A DNA stretch of 64,000 bases from Protopterus annectens (lineage: Eukaryota; Chordata; Ceratodontiformes; Protopteridae): the NCBI RefSeq assembly GCF_019279795.1, contig NC_056735.1, positions 1,940,810,455-1,940,874,454 of the forward strand, read 5' to 3'. Both the position numbers and the translations under genes were made by a program. Positions 35,521 through 47,051 of this stretch are shown here, in pieces (the first letter of the stretch is position 1; each line of letters starts with the position of its first letter). The notes beneath the pieces are model-generated. The model saw only the letters and a list, made by a program, of their open reading frames with translations, did no database searches and was not told where the DNA came from.

Positions 35521-36840
35521 TCTACTATCTCCAGATCATGTAGCCACTGATATGTTACCCTGGTTCTGAACACTCTTCTTCCTCCTCCTCAGTCTGTGAC
35601 AGTTGTCAGCATTGTTCTCCTCACTGCCCTCAGCCTCAAGCACATACTGATGGATCAAAGCAATGGCAGCCCCTAACATTTTTGGTTAAAATTTCCCCGC
35701 ATGTGTACACCAATGGTGCAGAGTTTGTGGGAAAATCCAGACTGGAAGGTGCATAGTTTATACTGTTGTGCTGCAGATGCTACCTGTATGATTGGCTGAC
35801 TATGATGCATTCCAGCTGCCAGCTATGTTATTTGATCTTGATTGCTTTTATTCTGCTATTTCCCTTTTTTTCTTTTTTCCCCTTCCTATTTCTGCTCCTT
35901 TTAAGACCATGAGGCTTGCTGTGCAAACCCGGTGCCCAAATGTAAACAGTTCTGCTATTTGCAGGGGGGAGGGTTGTTTGTTTTAGACCCGGTGTGCGCT
36001 GTCCATACCCATTTAGCTAAAGTAAATAATGAGAAATGGCCCTCCCCTGGACATGAACATGCTTTTCATTTCATGGAAGAAGTCAATACAGCCTCAGACA
36101 CACACTTCTTGCTTAGTTGTGCTTAGCTAAGTTCAAATGTAAGCCGTGGAGCTCCAATGTGCTTATACCAAGCATGACACACCCCTTTTCATGTCAGCTG
36201 CTTCTCCTGCTTACAACACTGCCTTATAGCTCCTACATGGTTAGGTGCAGTTTGGCACTTTTCATTTTGTGATTCAGTAAATTTCCCTCATTAAAATACC
36301 CTACTGCCTTAGTCACTAGTTACAGCACTACACCAGAGCCTTTCCCCTTAGCAACTACTGTTCACTGCTGTTGTTTTGATTTTGCATGCAATAGACTATA
36401 ATGGCAAAATGCAGATTTCACTTAAAATTGCCTTATCACATTTTTTTTTTTTTTTCAGCATGATCCCATTTGCACACCATTGCCCTATGCTTAAACAGCC
36501 CAGATCGGCTAACAATTAAACTTTGATTATTACTATTTTGCAACACTTTTCCATGCCAGTGGTGATATATTTGGCCATTGGAATGCCTAAGAATTATAAG
36601 ACATGCTTTAGTTTGAGCTGTCATGCCTCTGTTTTGATTTTTGCAGAAATGTATTTGATACATTTCTGTATGCTATGCTATTCTGCCATGAATGCCTGCC
36701 TGCTTACTAGATCGCTAACTGACCTCATTTGCATGGTTTTCACCAGCAAATGATGTCATTAGCATAATCCAGTCATGTCCGTGGCAGAATAGTGTTAGCA
36801 GGCTTGTGTACATCCCCAGGCATCTTTACTGGATCGTTCG
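35521..36840. other. 5' flank of the transposase; probable Harbinger end region
   Basis: No further exon recognised. The segment 36105-36240 is rich in gcttag/gcttac words (tcttgcttagttgtgcttag...), like the two ends of H1 near 760-850 and 6310-6400. The right end of the H2 element is therefore likely here, but no matching left end or 3-bp duplication was fixed. A T run lies at 36440. Confidence 0.35.
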
Positions 36841-37893
36841 GTGGCCATATTCTATGCAGGAACAGCTACACTATCCCTGCACAGAATTTGTAGTTTATTT
36901 AATCCCAGAGAGTATCTGTTATACTTGTAATATTTTGTAAATAACTTACAATATCTCAGCAGCCATTCATGTTGCACGCATACTGTCAGAAGCATTTTGT
37001 TCATCTAGCTGAGAGCTTTCATATGAGGCTAAGGAGTTCTGTCTGTGTTATGTTGATAAACAATATGAAAATTATATTTATATGAATTAATATAATAAAA
37101 ACAAGTAATATCTATTTACCAGCACTAGGCAGAGGTCAGATATTACTGCAGTTGAGTTTGCTATTGTGTAAGCTTTAAGAAGAGATATTGTAATACATTG
37201 TACATAGCATGGTCTTAGAATTATTGATGCAAATATGAACAAGCAATATTTGACATCTGGAGGTGTCAGTAGGATTTAACTGCCAACACACCTAGAGGCA
37301 TCACTCAGATGTAAATAGTTAAGACCCCTTGTTTCGTTTGTGGTATTTAAAGCATTATTGAATAATTTTAGTTTATTATTATTAGTATTTCATATACTAT
37401 AATTATCAGTAATATCTACTTTACTGACTGAAATGAAGAAAATTATTAGTGAATTAAGTAGAAATGTACATCAATAAGTGAAAGGTGAAACATAATAAAG
37501 AATGTTCTCATTCTAAAGGTTTACATACATGAATTTGGTTTTCTGAGCTCCACTGTGAGTTCATGCAATCTTTTCAAAAGCTCAACTAATTCAATGCTTT
37601 CATATTTTATGGGCACTTCTCCTGAATAATAAGTATATGTTAGATAAAAAGTATAACCCCCAGAACTTGCAAGATATACCATTAAAAAAAAACAAGATCA
37701 GCTGCAGATGCAAGAGAGGCTTTAATCTCAAGTAGGTATAACCTCTTTGCCAACATCAAAGAATCTCTTTTATGCATAACACTAATTTGTCACATTAGCC
37801 AGGAGTACTGACTTTGTCACATGAGACAAATTCAGAGAGGTATTGCTCCTTACCTAGAAGTACTGGCTTGAGTGATTGATTGACTAAATGATT

Positions 37894-37941
<48 letters not shown>

Positions 37942-38504
37942 CTTATCATAGTACTAACATTAAGAAAAAATAAATAAATAACATATTAGAAATTTCCATT
38001 AAAAAGAACAAATGTAGAAATTGTAGCATTCATCAAAAATAAAAACAAAATCATAAAAATAAAATTAAATAGACTGCACCTTATTACAGTATCAAACCCA
38101 ATCATTTTAATAGCAGTAAATAGGTAAACGTTAAGAAATATATATTGCCAGGCAAAAAATGCTAAGGCCTGTACAGTCAGTTCTGTCAATTATGATTCAT
38201 TTGGTTCACTTTGTGACAAATGTTAACTATCTCACATAGAATAGGCCACAGAATACTGCCACACACTATAAATTAAATTACATTAAATTACATTTCTGTT
38301 ACAAATTCTAACATCCATGCTTTATATTTATTGGCCATTTACTCCTTATCATTCCAGTCGTCAGACTTAGCTCAATTTTTAACTCTCATTCATTAAAAAT
38401 AACATCTCTGTTTTTGTTTAGGGATGTATTATTAATTATATATACACTGCTCACACTTTGAATTATTTGATATGTATTTGTAGTTGCACATTATTTTTAT
38501 TGGA
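36841..38504. other. AT-rich sequence, no gene seen; (CA)n at 37896-37938
   Basis: Composition changes here from the mixed, repeat-dense left half to AT-rich sequence. The only clear feature is a short CA microsatellite. Confidence 0.5.
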
Positions 38505-38660
38505 CTGCTGTCTTTACTGTAATCTGTTTCATGGAGCTTTTCTTCCTGGGCCTCCACTGAAAACAGGGTCTCTGGGCCCAGTGGACCTCCCCGGTAATCA
38601 AACTGGAAATAAAATGGCTTATTTTCTATTTTTATTATCACCTTCATTCCAATAAATAAA
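38505..38660 (+). mobile_element. L2-type LINE, 3' end fragment
   Basis: The text cttcctgggcctccactgaaaacagggtctctgggcccagtggacctccccggtaatcaaactggaaataaaa parallels the 3' untranslated end of the L2 element at about 50790-50870 (acaggcctcccctgaaaatg, gaatttcccggtta, aaataaaa). It is a severely 5'-truncated copy. Confidence 0.7.
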
Positions 38661-40399
38661 AAAAAATGAGCCTATGAGCATCAGCTCACTTTGAAACTAT
38701 CCCGGTCTATTATAGCATCAAAAAATGCCATTGTGTATCAGAAACTTCCTAAATTTTACCCTTAATTGTGTGAAGTTATCTGAAGGCAAGCCTTTCTGGC
38801 ATATTTGTTAAGATGTGATTATTTCCCATTTAACATGCAGAATGCACTGAAAGATTTAAACAAACCATTTTAGACAGAATATAAAAATGTCCATGGGGGT
38901 ATTTGCTATCCAAAAAAATGCCCATGGGAGTACTGCTATCCAAAAAATCTGCATCTTCTGGATTCAGTAGTATATCTACAATATGTCAAAATTTCATTCC
39001 AGTCTTGCTGTAATATTTATACATGTTCTTTTCAGTTGTTCAAATTCAGTAGTGTATATGTCTGCCAATCAGCACATAATTTGACGGATTGCATGTTTCA
39101 TCATAGCACAAGGTCTCCTTGTATCCAGCATCCATTGAACTGACAGCAGCCTATTTTTCTCATCCACTTTTAGAATGCAGTGTTCAATCAGTTTCCTATA
39201 TCTGATATCATTTTTCACCATTAAATACAATTGCTTCTTTGAACTTTTTCCAGGTTATCCGTGTTGTTCCTTAAGCATCGCCTTTCAAAATATAACTTTC
39301 TGAAACATCTCTAACCACTGATTAAACTTCTATCATCTATATACCACCCTATGGATATTTCCATTGGAGTAAAACATTTTCATAATACTACTATACTGAT
39401 TTTCTGTAGTATAAGTGTAAACTTATTGATTAAATATTTTCCCTATTTTGACAAATTTCACTCTATACATATCGGTCAGTCAACCTAACCTCCAAAAGTA
39501 ATGTTTTCTAGAGAACAACATATCTAAATCACTGTACAGTAAAAGTGATGATATTATAAAACAATTATAGACTTGTAGCCAAGCCATTCAGCACCTAATG
39601 TGTATTAATCAGACCATTTAATCTTACTGACATCATCACGTTTGTCGGTTAAACTCTTTACTTATCCTTGTCAAATTATATCTGACATTTATTTCCCTAC
39701 TTGTGCACAAACTATGGATCTCATTCCCAATCAATTTACAGACTTCAGTCTACTCAGACCTCAATTACTCTCCTTCTTGGAGAAATACACTTAATGGAGT
39801 TTTTTTAGATGTGCTTACATCACATTAAGTCCAGGTATACAAGAATCATTCCACATTTTTCTTTACTGTCTTAATGGCATGCCTTGTTAGTAGTCTTCTC
39901 ATCCCATGTACTTCTCTCTACTTCCTCTTTGACTCCTTTGATTATTTCTTTTTCCACTGTTTTCACTCATTCAATACTCCTTCATATTCAACTGTTATAA
40001 TTTTGTAAGAATTGACCCTAATCTTTATACTGAATAGCATCTATAGTCATACTGATTGTATCAAATGAATTACTTACTTAATACTATTTTCTCTTGAAGG
40101 CATAATATGTTCATTGACTGCTTACGTACTTCTTTCATGATAATATATTATTTTTTTTCTTATTTTTATGCTATTGTATTTCACCACTGTAGTTTTCTTT
40201 TCTTATACATTAACACCTGGGTTGTAGCTGAAATGGGCCACCTAATGCTCAACCAACTATGTTGTTCAACACATTTCAATAACTAAATTATTTAATAAAA
40301 TAAAGGAAGCTGCATATTTTTAACAATTCTTTATTTTTCTAAATACAAAGTTAGCTAGTCCACTATGCCAAACTTATCCATAAGTGTATGCGCATTGAA
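38661..40399. other. AT-rich, no firm gene; possible continuation of the L1/Tx1 remnant
   Basis: This would be the 3' side of the minus-strand LINE whose RT lies at 40400-41180. Translations are stop-ridden and no conserved motif could be placed. Confidence 0.3.
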
Positions 40400-41180
40400 A
40401 CTGGTATTTCATAATATATTTATCTTTGGGATTACACCTTATCTTCTTTTTGTCCTCTTGATCTTACATCCAGAAATATCACCCAACATTTGAATTCCTC
40501 CAAATCCATATTTAAGTGCTTTGCTGGTTTCTCCAAATACAACAGTTAAGTTACCTGCATACTGAAATAACTTTTGTTCAATAACCCTAAGGAAATAGCT
40601 ATTAATGCAAAGGGTTCTTTATCCATTTCTTATTAGTTACACAAAGAAACAAAGGAGGTAACAATCACCAGGAACAAGTATGACTCATTCCCAAACTGAG
40701 TTAAAGCAGCTAACTTGGAACTTAATTTTAGCTGCAGTGCCAGAAGATATCTACTCAAAAACTCTATAAATTCAACATAAAAATCTTAACATAAAATAAT
40801 CGAAGCATACAGTGCCAGGTAACTCAATCAAGCACTTTCTCTATGTCAAATCTAAGTACAAATTTTTGCAACTCTGTTTGTATCATGAATGAGTAAAAGC
40901 GATTTGATTACTTAATGTTTTTCTCCTTAGTGTAAACGCATGTTGGTCAAGTCCTCTCAGACAAGTTAAGAGACTGGAATCTCTGAAAGCAATAATAGTT
41001 ATATACAATCAACAATTCTGGTTTGTAACTGATATTGCTCTGTGTTATAAAACCTGCTACTAGTCTTTACCTACTTCAGAGATTACTGAAACTATTACCT
41101 TTTAAAGTTACTTATCCTGCGTCCCAGTCCTGACAGTTTAATTCATTGTTTGCACCTCATCTGTTTCCTTACTCTTCTTT
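40400..41180 (-). pseudogene. L1/Tx1-type LINE reverse transcriptase remnant
   Basis: On the minus strand: GLDQHAFTLRRKT and NQIAFTHS near 40930 (usual form: DQ.gF...R...n), then FVLRFDIEKVLD followed by a stop and VTWHCMLR near 40880-40820 (usual form: DieKAFDrv.W). Near 40570-40530 comes QYAGNLTVVFGET, where the catalytic YADD is YAGN, and then GDISGCKI (usual form: G..SGlkiN). The order and spacing are those of an L1-superfamily RT. Stops are frequent and both catalytic motifs are damaged. Old insertion. Confidence 0.6.
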
Positions 41181-41469
41181 CAGTTTTGGTATCTCTACAG
41201 TATCTAAAAACCAAAAAAGAAAACTGGGACCATTGTGAAAACACCACCACTACTGTTTATTGAACAGCACTGAGTGCTTTTGTCTTTAATAACGAGACTT
41301 CATCTAAGTACACTTCTTGATATACAAACCAGCACTTAAAACCACTCCCCCTTCCAAGAACAAATTCTCAAACAGCATAAATTATGATGTCATGCATATT
41401 TTTTTTCAGGTCTATATTAGATCACTGAACGCTTAAAAAAGGGAATGGTGATTAATCGACCCTATGTAA

Positions 41470-41770
41470 GTGAAAGCTTACAATCTCGAACTGTCAGAAC
41501 AGCGATTTTTTTTTCCAAGGGGAAAAAAAAAATCGCTGTTTCAACAAAAAAAAAATAAGAAATAAAACACTTTAAACATTACATTAAGTGGGGGGCTTCA
41601 CCCTCCACACCCCCTACTTAAATATATCAACTCCGAGATCGCACTACAGTGCCAAAAATGGCAAAGTAACAAAGCAGCCAAGCAAATTCTTTCCCAGGGA
41701 AAGAATTTGCTTAAAAGCCACTTCGATTTTTTGCCATTTCAGTCTTATAGGTTCGACCAAAACACATTAG
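41470..41770. repeat. Hairpin-rich repeat with two strong palindromes
   Basis: Hairpin 1 (about 41499-41541): aacagcgattttttttt facing aaaaaaaaaatcgctgtt around a cc-aagg-gg loop. Hairpin 2 (41681-41711): agcaaattctttccc and gggaaagaatttgct, perfect 15-bp arms with a single A between them. Flanking text near hairpin 2 is also partly inverted (tggcaaag / tttgccatt). The block 41588-41645 resembles 51960-52020. Confidence 0.85.
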
Positions 41771-42869
41771 AAAGAATGCATCTTTGGTCTTCTAATAGAA
41801 ATCCTTTTTTTCAAAGTCACACCCATTAAAAGGCATGAATGAAAACCTACGAACATATTTAAAATTGCAAGATAAAGAGAACACCAGGTTGAAATGCATG
41901 TACAATACATATGAAACATGCATTTAAATACAGGCTGCTCTAAATGTAAGAACAGTATTCAAGGAAGATATATAGATACATCCTTAAGCCCAAGAGCAGT
42001 AAGTCTTAACTGCCAACTTAATTCATGCAACTCTAATTAGGTGTCAGTATCACCACACAAAGGGGAAATAATAATTCTATCTATAACAAAAATATATACA
42101 TTTCTTAAAAAAAGAGCAAAGGATGGAGTGCCTATAAAGTGTGTTAGCCATATTCTTTGTCTTAATATCATAATAATGTTGTCTAATCCAATTGTTTAAC
42201 TTCCTAATAGTTTTTCCCACTTAAAAAGCATTGCAGGATCCACAGCTAGCTAAATACACCACATATACAGAGTTACAATTATGCTTCCCTGGATACCCCA
42301 ATGTCCTATCATAATCATTCTCCACTAAAACTGGTCTTTCGTGGCTGTATCTACAATTGTACCCTATTAGAAGCCAATTTTGATAAAGACTAAACATTCC
42401 TTCTGTTAGAAAGAAACTGTAACTGGGGTGGCTCCTAAATACTTCTTAATTTCATTAGTAAAAATCAAATTGCAAAATTATTTAACAATGTCAATATATA
42501 ACCCAGTGTTGGCACTACAGGGTAGGAGAATTAGAGTTTTGGAACAATCAAAGTTACTTTTGCAACTGTATTTCTTGGGGTGCAATTCAATTCACTTACC
42601 CTTGCATATTGTACCCCACTTCAAAATAGGTGCAAACTGATCCCTTTTATGATCTACCACTTCCTTTTGCAATTTACTTAAAAATTGCTTAGGGTACCCC
42701 CCCTATCAAAAAATAAACACTAAAGGAGGTGCAACATTTGGAAAAACATCTCATCCTCAGAAGCAAGGTGAGATATTCTTACCATTTGTCCCTTAACCAG
42801 CAATTTTTTTCTGGTGGTAAGTGTGACAACTGTCAATATGAAGATAAGAATTAGGAAATGTTTTCTTCC
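41771..42869. other. AT-rich, no gene seen
   Basis: Separates the two L1/Tx1 fragments. It may be a later insertion that brought the hairpin repeat. Confidence 0.35.
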
Positions 42870-43450
42870 TATAAATAGTAGAAGAATAGTAGAAAACACC
42901 CTTTAGCTAAATCAGTTTTGGTTTCTCTACAATATCTCCATAATTAGTCGCTAGCACTTTATACACCAAATCTTCAACTGAGCCATCAAACAACTTCTCA
43001 TAATACTCCTTGATCACTTCAGTTCTATGTAAGGGTTTACCCATCACTGTGCTATTGATCAGATGTTTACATTTCACCACATTTCTACCAGAGTCATTAG
43101 CAAATTCTATGTCTATAGAGCGTCTTCCTCTTCTTCAAGTCTAACTGCCATTACCAGATTGTAGTTATCCTTCAATTCATTTTTCTTAGTGTCAATGAAT
43201 TATTCACTGACAAACAGTGAGAAACCATTTTGAAATATTTCTCCTGTAATGTGCTTAGTAAACGTTGTTGTACTTTGTAACAGTTGACGGATTTGCCCTT
43301 TAATAGTTTAGCAATGAAAGTCCAATCTTCTCACATGGACTGTGTAGTAAATTTCACCTCTAGCAGATCTTTCACTAACTGCACTAGCTTAAATCAATAC
43401 TCTCTCTTTCTCTTTTTAATAAGCTCTATCAGGAGAGATAATGTCCCATT
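42870..43450 (-). pseudogene. L1/Tx1-type LINE linker region (between endonuclease and RT)
   Basis: On the minus strand near 43130-42910 the frame reads RSIDIEFANDSGRNVVKCKH, then TEVIKEYYEKLFDGSVEDL. Upstream comes WTFIAKLLKGKSVNCYK. The pattern 'I....EYYEKLF' followed by an acidic tail is typical of the region before the RT in L1-superfamily proteins. It is collinear with the RT remnant at 40400-41180, with about 1.7 kb in between. Confidence 0.5.
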
Positions 43451-43898
43451 ATAAAATCTCCCCTGTTATCACACTGAATTCTGACCTTGTTTAATGATAT
43501 TCCTTTTTAGCAATTCTTTAGCACCTCATTGTTATCTACAAACCATTTAGTTTTATTTTCAGCTTAATTTAGCTCCAGTTTGCTCCAGTTTTTCTGGAAA
43601 GGAAACTTGCCATAGCTATTTCAGTGTAATAATCATTTGTTTCTGGTTGAGAAAAATTAAGAAAAATTAAGTTTTCAAGGTTGCTGTTTTCCAAAACTTC
43701 TGTTTGTATTATACTTTTAAAAATGTTTATAAAATGTTTTCTACATAATTTACAGTGGCAATGCCAACAAAAAATGTATCTTTTTCAAACACATGCGATA
43801 ATCAGTTATTCTATATTTTGATTTTCATCTGTCAGCATTTAATCATGTCTGCCGTCACAGCTTGCAATGGTCAGTTCTCTAATTTTTGGAGATAGAAG

Positions 43899-43917
43899 AC
43901 TCTCTCTCTCTCTCTCT

Positions 43918-43978
<61 letters not shown>
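43899..43978. repeat. Compound (CT)n(TA)n microsatellite
   Basis: (CT)10 at 43899-43919 is followed by about 56 bp of TA. It lies 60 bp before the 131-bp satellite. Confidence 0.95.
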
Positions 43979-43979
<1 letters not shown>

Positions 43980-44040
43980 ATCTATAAATATACATATATC
44001 CCACTGACTGAACTATTAAGTACATAGTACATAGTAAACA

Positions 44041-45226
44041 CTAATTAATCCAAACCACCCATCAGGTGAAGCAGGCCTCTGCCCCCTATATCAAGCAGTG
44101 GAAATTTCAAACTTCTTTCTTGAGCACTGGGCACCCCAAAACACTTGTCATGCAACTAAAGAGACTAAACACTAATTAATCTAAACCACATATCAGGTCA
44201 AGCAGGCTTCTGCCCCCCATATCAAGCAGTGGAAATTTCAAACTTCTCTCTTGAGCACTGGGCACCCACAAACACTTGTCCTACAACTAAAGAGACTAAA
44301 CACTAATTAATCCAAACCACCCATCAGGTCAAGCAGGCCTCTACCCCCAATATCAAGCAGTGAAAAATTCAAACTTCTCTCTTGAGCATGGGCACCACAA
44401 AACGCTTGTCCTGCAACTAAAGAGACTAAACATTAATTAATCCAAACCACCCATCAGGTCAAGCAGGCCTCTGCCCCCCATATGAAGCAGTGGAAATTTC
44501 AAACTTCTTTCTTGAGCACTGGGCACCCCAAAACACTTGTCATGCAACTAAAGAGACTAAACACTAATTAATCTAAACCACATATCAGGTCAAGCAGGTT
44601 TCTGCCCCCCATATCAAGCAGTGGAAATTTCAAACTTCTCTCTTGAGCACTGGGCACCCACAAACACTTGTCCTACAACTAAAGAGACTAAACACTAATT
44701 AATCCAAACCACCCATCAGGTCAAGCAGGCCTCTTCCCCCCATATCAAGCATTGGAAATTTCAAACTTCTCTCTTGAGCATGGGCACCACAAAACGCTTG
44801 TCCTGCAACTAAAGAGACTAAACATTAATTAATCCAAACCACCCATCAGGTCAAGCAGGCCTCTGCCCCCCATATGAAGCAGTGGAAATTTCAAACTTCT
44901 CTCTTGAGCACTGGGCACCCACAGACACTTGTCCTACAACTAAAGAGACTAAATACTAATTAATCCAAACCACCCATCAAGTCAAGCAGGCCTCTGCCCC
45001 CCCCCCCCCCATATCAAGCAGTGGAAATTTCAAACGTCTCTCTTGAGCCCTGGGCACCCTCAAACATTTGTCCTGCAACTAAACAGACTAAACACTAATT
45101 AATCCAAACCACCCATCAGGTCAAGCAGGCCTCTGTCCCCCATATCAAGCAGTGGAAATTTCAAACTTCTCTCTTGAGCACTGGGCACCCACAAACACTT
45201 GTCCTGCAACTAAAGAGACTAAACAC
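44041..45226 (+). repeat. 131-bp tandem satellite, 9 units, with 392-bp trimeric higher-order repeat
   Basis: Using ctaattaat as phase mark, units start at 44041, 44172, 44303, 44433, 44564, 44695, 44825, 44956, 45095 (and the end mark at 45226). Spacing is 131, 131, 130, 131, 131, 130, 131, 139, 131. The 139 comes from a C run at 44998-45010. Units 1 and 4 share cttctttcttgagcactggg and cttgtcatgcaac; 2 and 5 share aatctaaaccacatatcagg; 3 and 6 share gagcatgggcaccacaaaac. So units repeat in threes with a period of exactly 392 bp. Units 7-9 break the pattern. No coding capacity. Confidence 0.95.
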
Positions 45227-45651
45227 TAATGTAGGTGCTTACCTTCCAAGTGTCTAGACAGTAAAATACCTTACCTGCATTAGCTTATACAAATGTGCTA
45301 TATAGTGCCTTAATCAAACCACTGTGCTGATGAGTACATCACCAGGAAGAAACAGCTGCATAATACTCTCCAGTTAGTGCCCCCCCCCCCAAACTAAAGT
45401 CTATTTTCTTTTGAAAAATACTCAAATCTATAAAATAGCATTTCATTACCTCTCCTGTTTCATCTGTAACTAACCCCAACTTTAATTTTATATCCTTTTA
45501 AGAATGTCAGAAAATTATACTCTGTGCCTATAACATAGTCTATAACTTAGTGCAAACATACAGTTTAAAATACAGTTACAACTTCAGTTTAAAATTCAGT
45601 TTAACATATAACCACGTTACCAAAGACTAAAGAAACACTTGGAGTCAGTGT
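45105..45651 (+). repeat. Duplicated block, copy 1 (last satellite unit plus flank)
   Basis: From the last satellite unit through gtaggtgcttaccttccaag, gatgagtacatcaccaggaa and acacttggagtcagtgtta. The same text recurs at 46471-47051 with scattered differences. A shorter echo (aattttatatccttttaaga) recurs within and just after the block. Confidence 0.9.
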
Positions 45652-46470
45652 TAACTAACCCCAGCTATAATTTTATATCCTTTTAAGAATGTCAGGTTTA
45701 AATTAGATAATGTCTACACTTGCCTTGATTTTATAGTATAAAGTAGAGTGACTGTGCAAAGTAGCATATCTTTTCGTAACGTTCACTGAGTGGTTTCTAT
45801 TCCTCTTGCACTTCACAGTGAGTGTCTGCAGAGTTCATTTAACCATTGGCCATCCTCCTTCCCTGTAGTCTTTACCCCTACCTTCTCCAGCTGTTGTTCT
45901 GTATTGGATAGCCTGAGGTAATTTAAACCCAGGGTGCCATTTTGTTTTTTTGTTTCAAATCCCACAGCAGCTGTTTGTTTCCCCTGGTGTGTAATCATCC
46001 TCCTGTAAGTTTTTGCATTCAAGGTATGTTGTACATTGCGGTTTAATACATATAAGTTTCTGTTATTTTCTAACACTGCAGGATGCCTTTAGATAATTCT
46101 CCTTAATGAACTGCTGTCACATATGCACCTAGATATGTTCTGTTTTCCTTGTTTACTGTTATAGAGCCAGAAGGGCTATTTCACATGTTGCATTTAACTG
46201 CTTTGTCTAATTGCATTGACTAGTGTTTAAATATGTTGAAAGTGTATCTTGCTTAATTTAGTAGAGAACTGCTTTATATATTATTTACATTTTATTTTTG
46301 TTTGTTGCCATAATAAAAGATTTTATGTTACCGGGTGCTGAAGCAGGAATAAGCATTACCTGATGTTTTTGTTATTGACTATTGCTAAACCAAGTCCAAT
46401 CTGACTGGTCACACAGTATGTGCTGCCTTAACCTAATGCTCTCTTACATTTTTCTTCTATTTTTCTTTCA
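45652..46470. other. Unique 0.8-kb insert between the duplicated blocks
   Basis: Carries an aataaaag signal at 46313 and ends in a strong polypyrimidine tract, tttttcttctatttttctttcag, exactly where the duplicated block restarts. An 87-codon minus-strand frame (45813-46076) has no recognised motif. Not a clear LTR: no TG...CA ends or matching partner were found. Confidence 0.45.
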
Positions 46471-47051
46471 GTAATCCAAACCACCCATCAGGTGAAGCAG
46501 GCCTCTGCCCCCCCATATCAAGCAATGGAAATTTCAAATTTCTCTCTTGAGCACTGGGCACCCACAAACATTTGTCCTGCAACTAAAGTGACTAAACACT
46601 AATGTAGGTGCTTAACTTCAAAGTGTCTAGACAGTAAAATACCTTACCTGCATTAACTTAAACAAATGTTAGTGAGTCTATTAGTACATTCTGCTGTATA
46701 GTTCCTTAATCAAACCACTGTACTGATGAGTACATCACCAGGAAGAAGCAGCTGCATAATACTCTCCAGTTAGTGCTCCCCCCAAACTAAAGTCTATTTT
46801 CTTTTGAGAAATACTCAAAGCTATAACATAGCATTTCATTACCTCTCCTGTTTTATCTGTAACTAACCCCGGCTTTAATTTTATATCCTTTTAAGAATGT
46901 CAGAAAATAATACTCTGTGCCCATAACATAGTCTATAACTTAGTGCAAACATACAGTTTAAAATACAGTTATAACTTCAGTTTACAATTCAGTTTAACAT
47001 ATAACCACATACTTACCAAAGCCTAAAGAAACACTTGGAGTCAATGTTAGC
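46471..47051 (+). repeat. Duplicated block, copy 2
   Basis: Starts with taatccaaaccacccatcag (one satellite unit), then repeats the flank of copy 1 up to gtcaatgtta. The L2 LINE begins immediately after. Confidence 0.9.

Noticed and set aside
44041-45226. CRISPR array
   Set aside because: Units are contiguous 131-bp monomers without unique spacers, in a eukaryotic setting with no cas genes.
45652-46480. LTR of a retrovirus-like element
   Set aside because: An aataaa signal is present, but there are no TG...CA ends, no second LTR, no primer-binding site and no gag-pol nearby.
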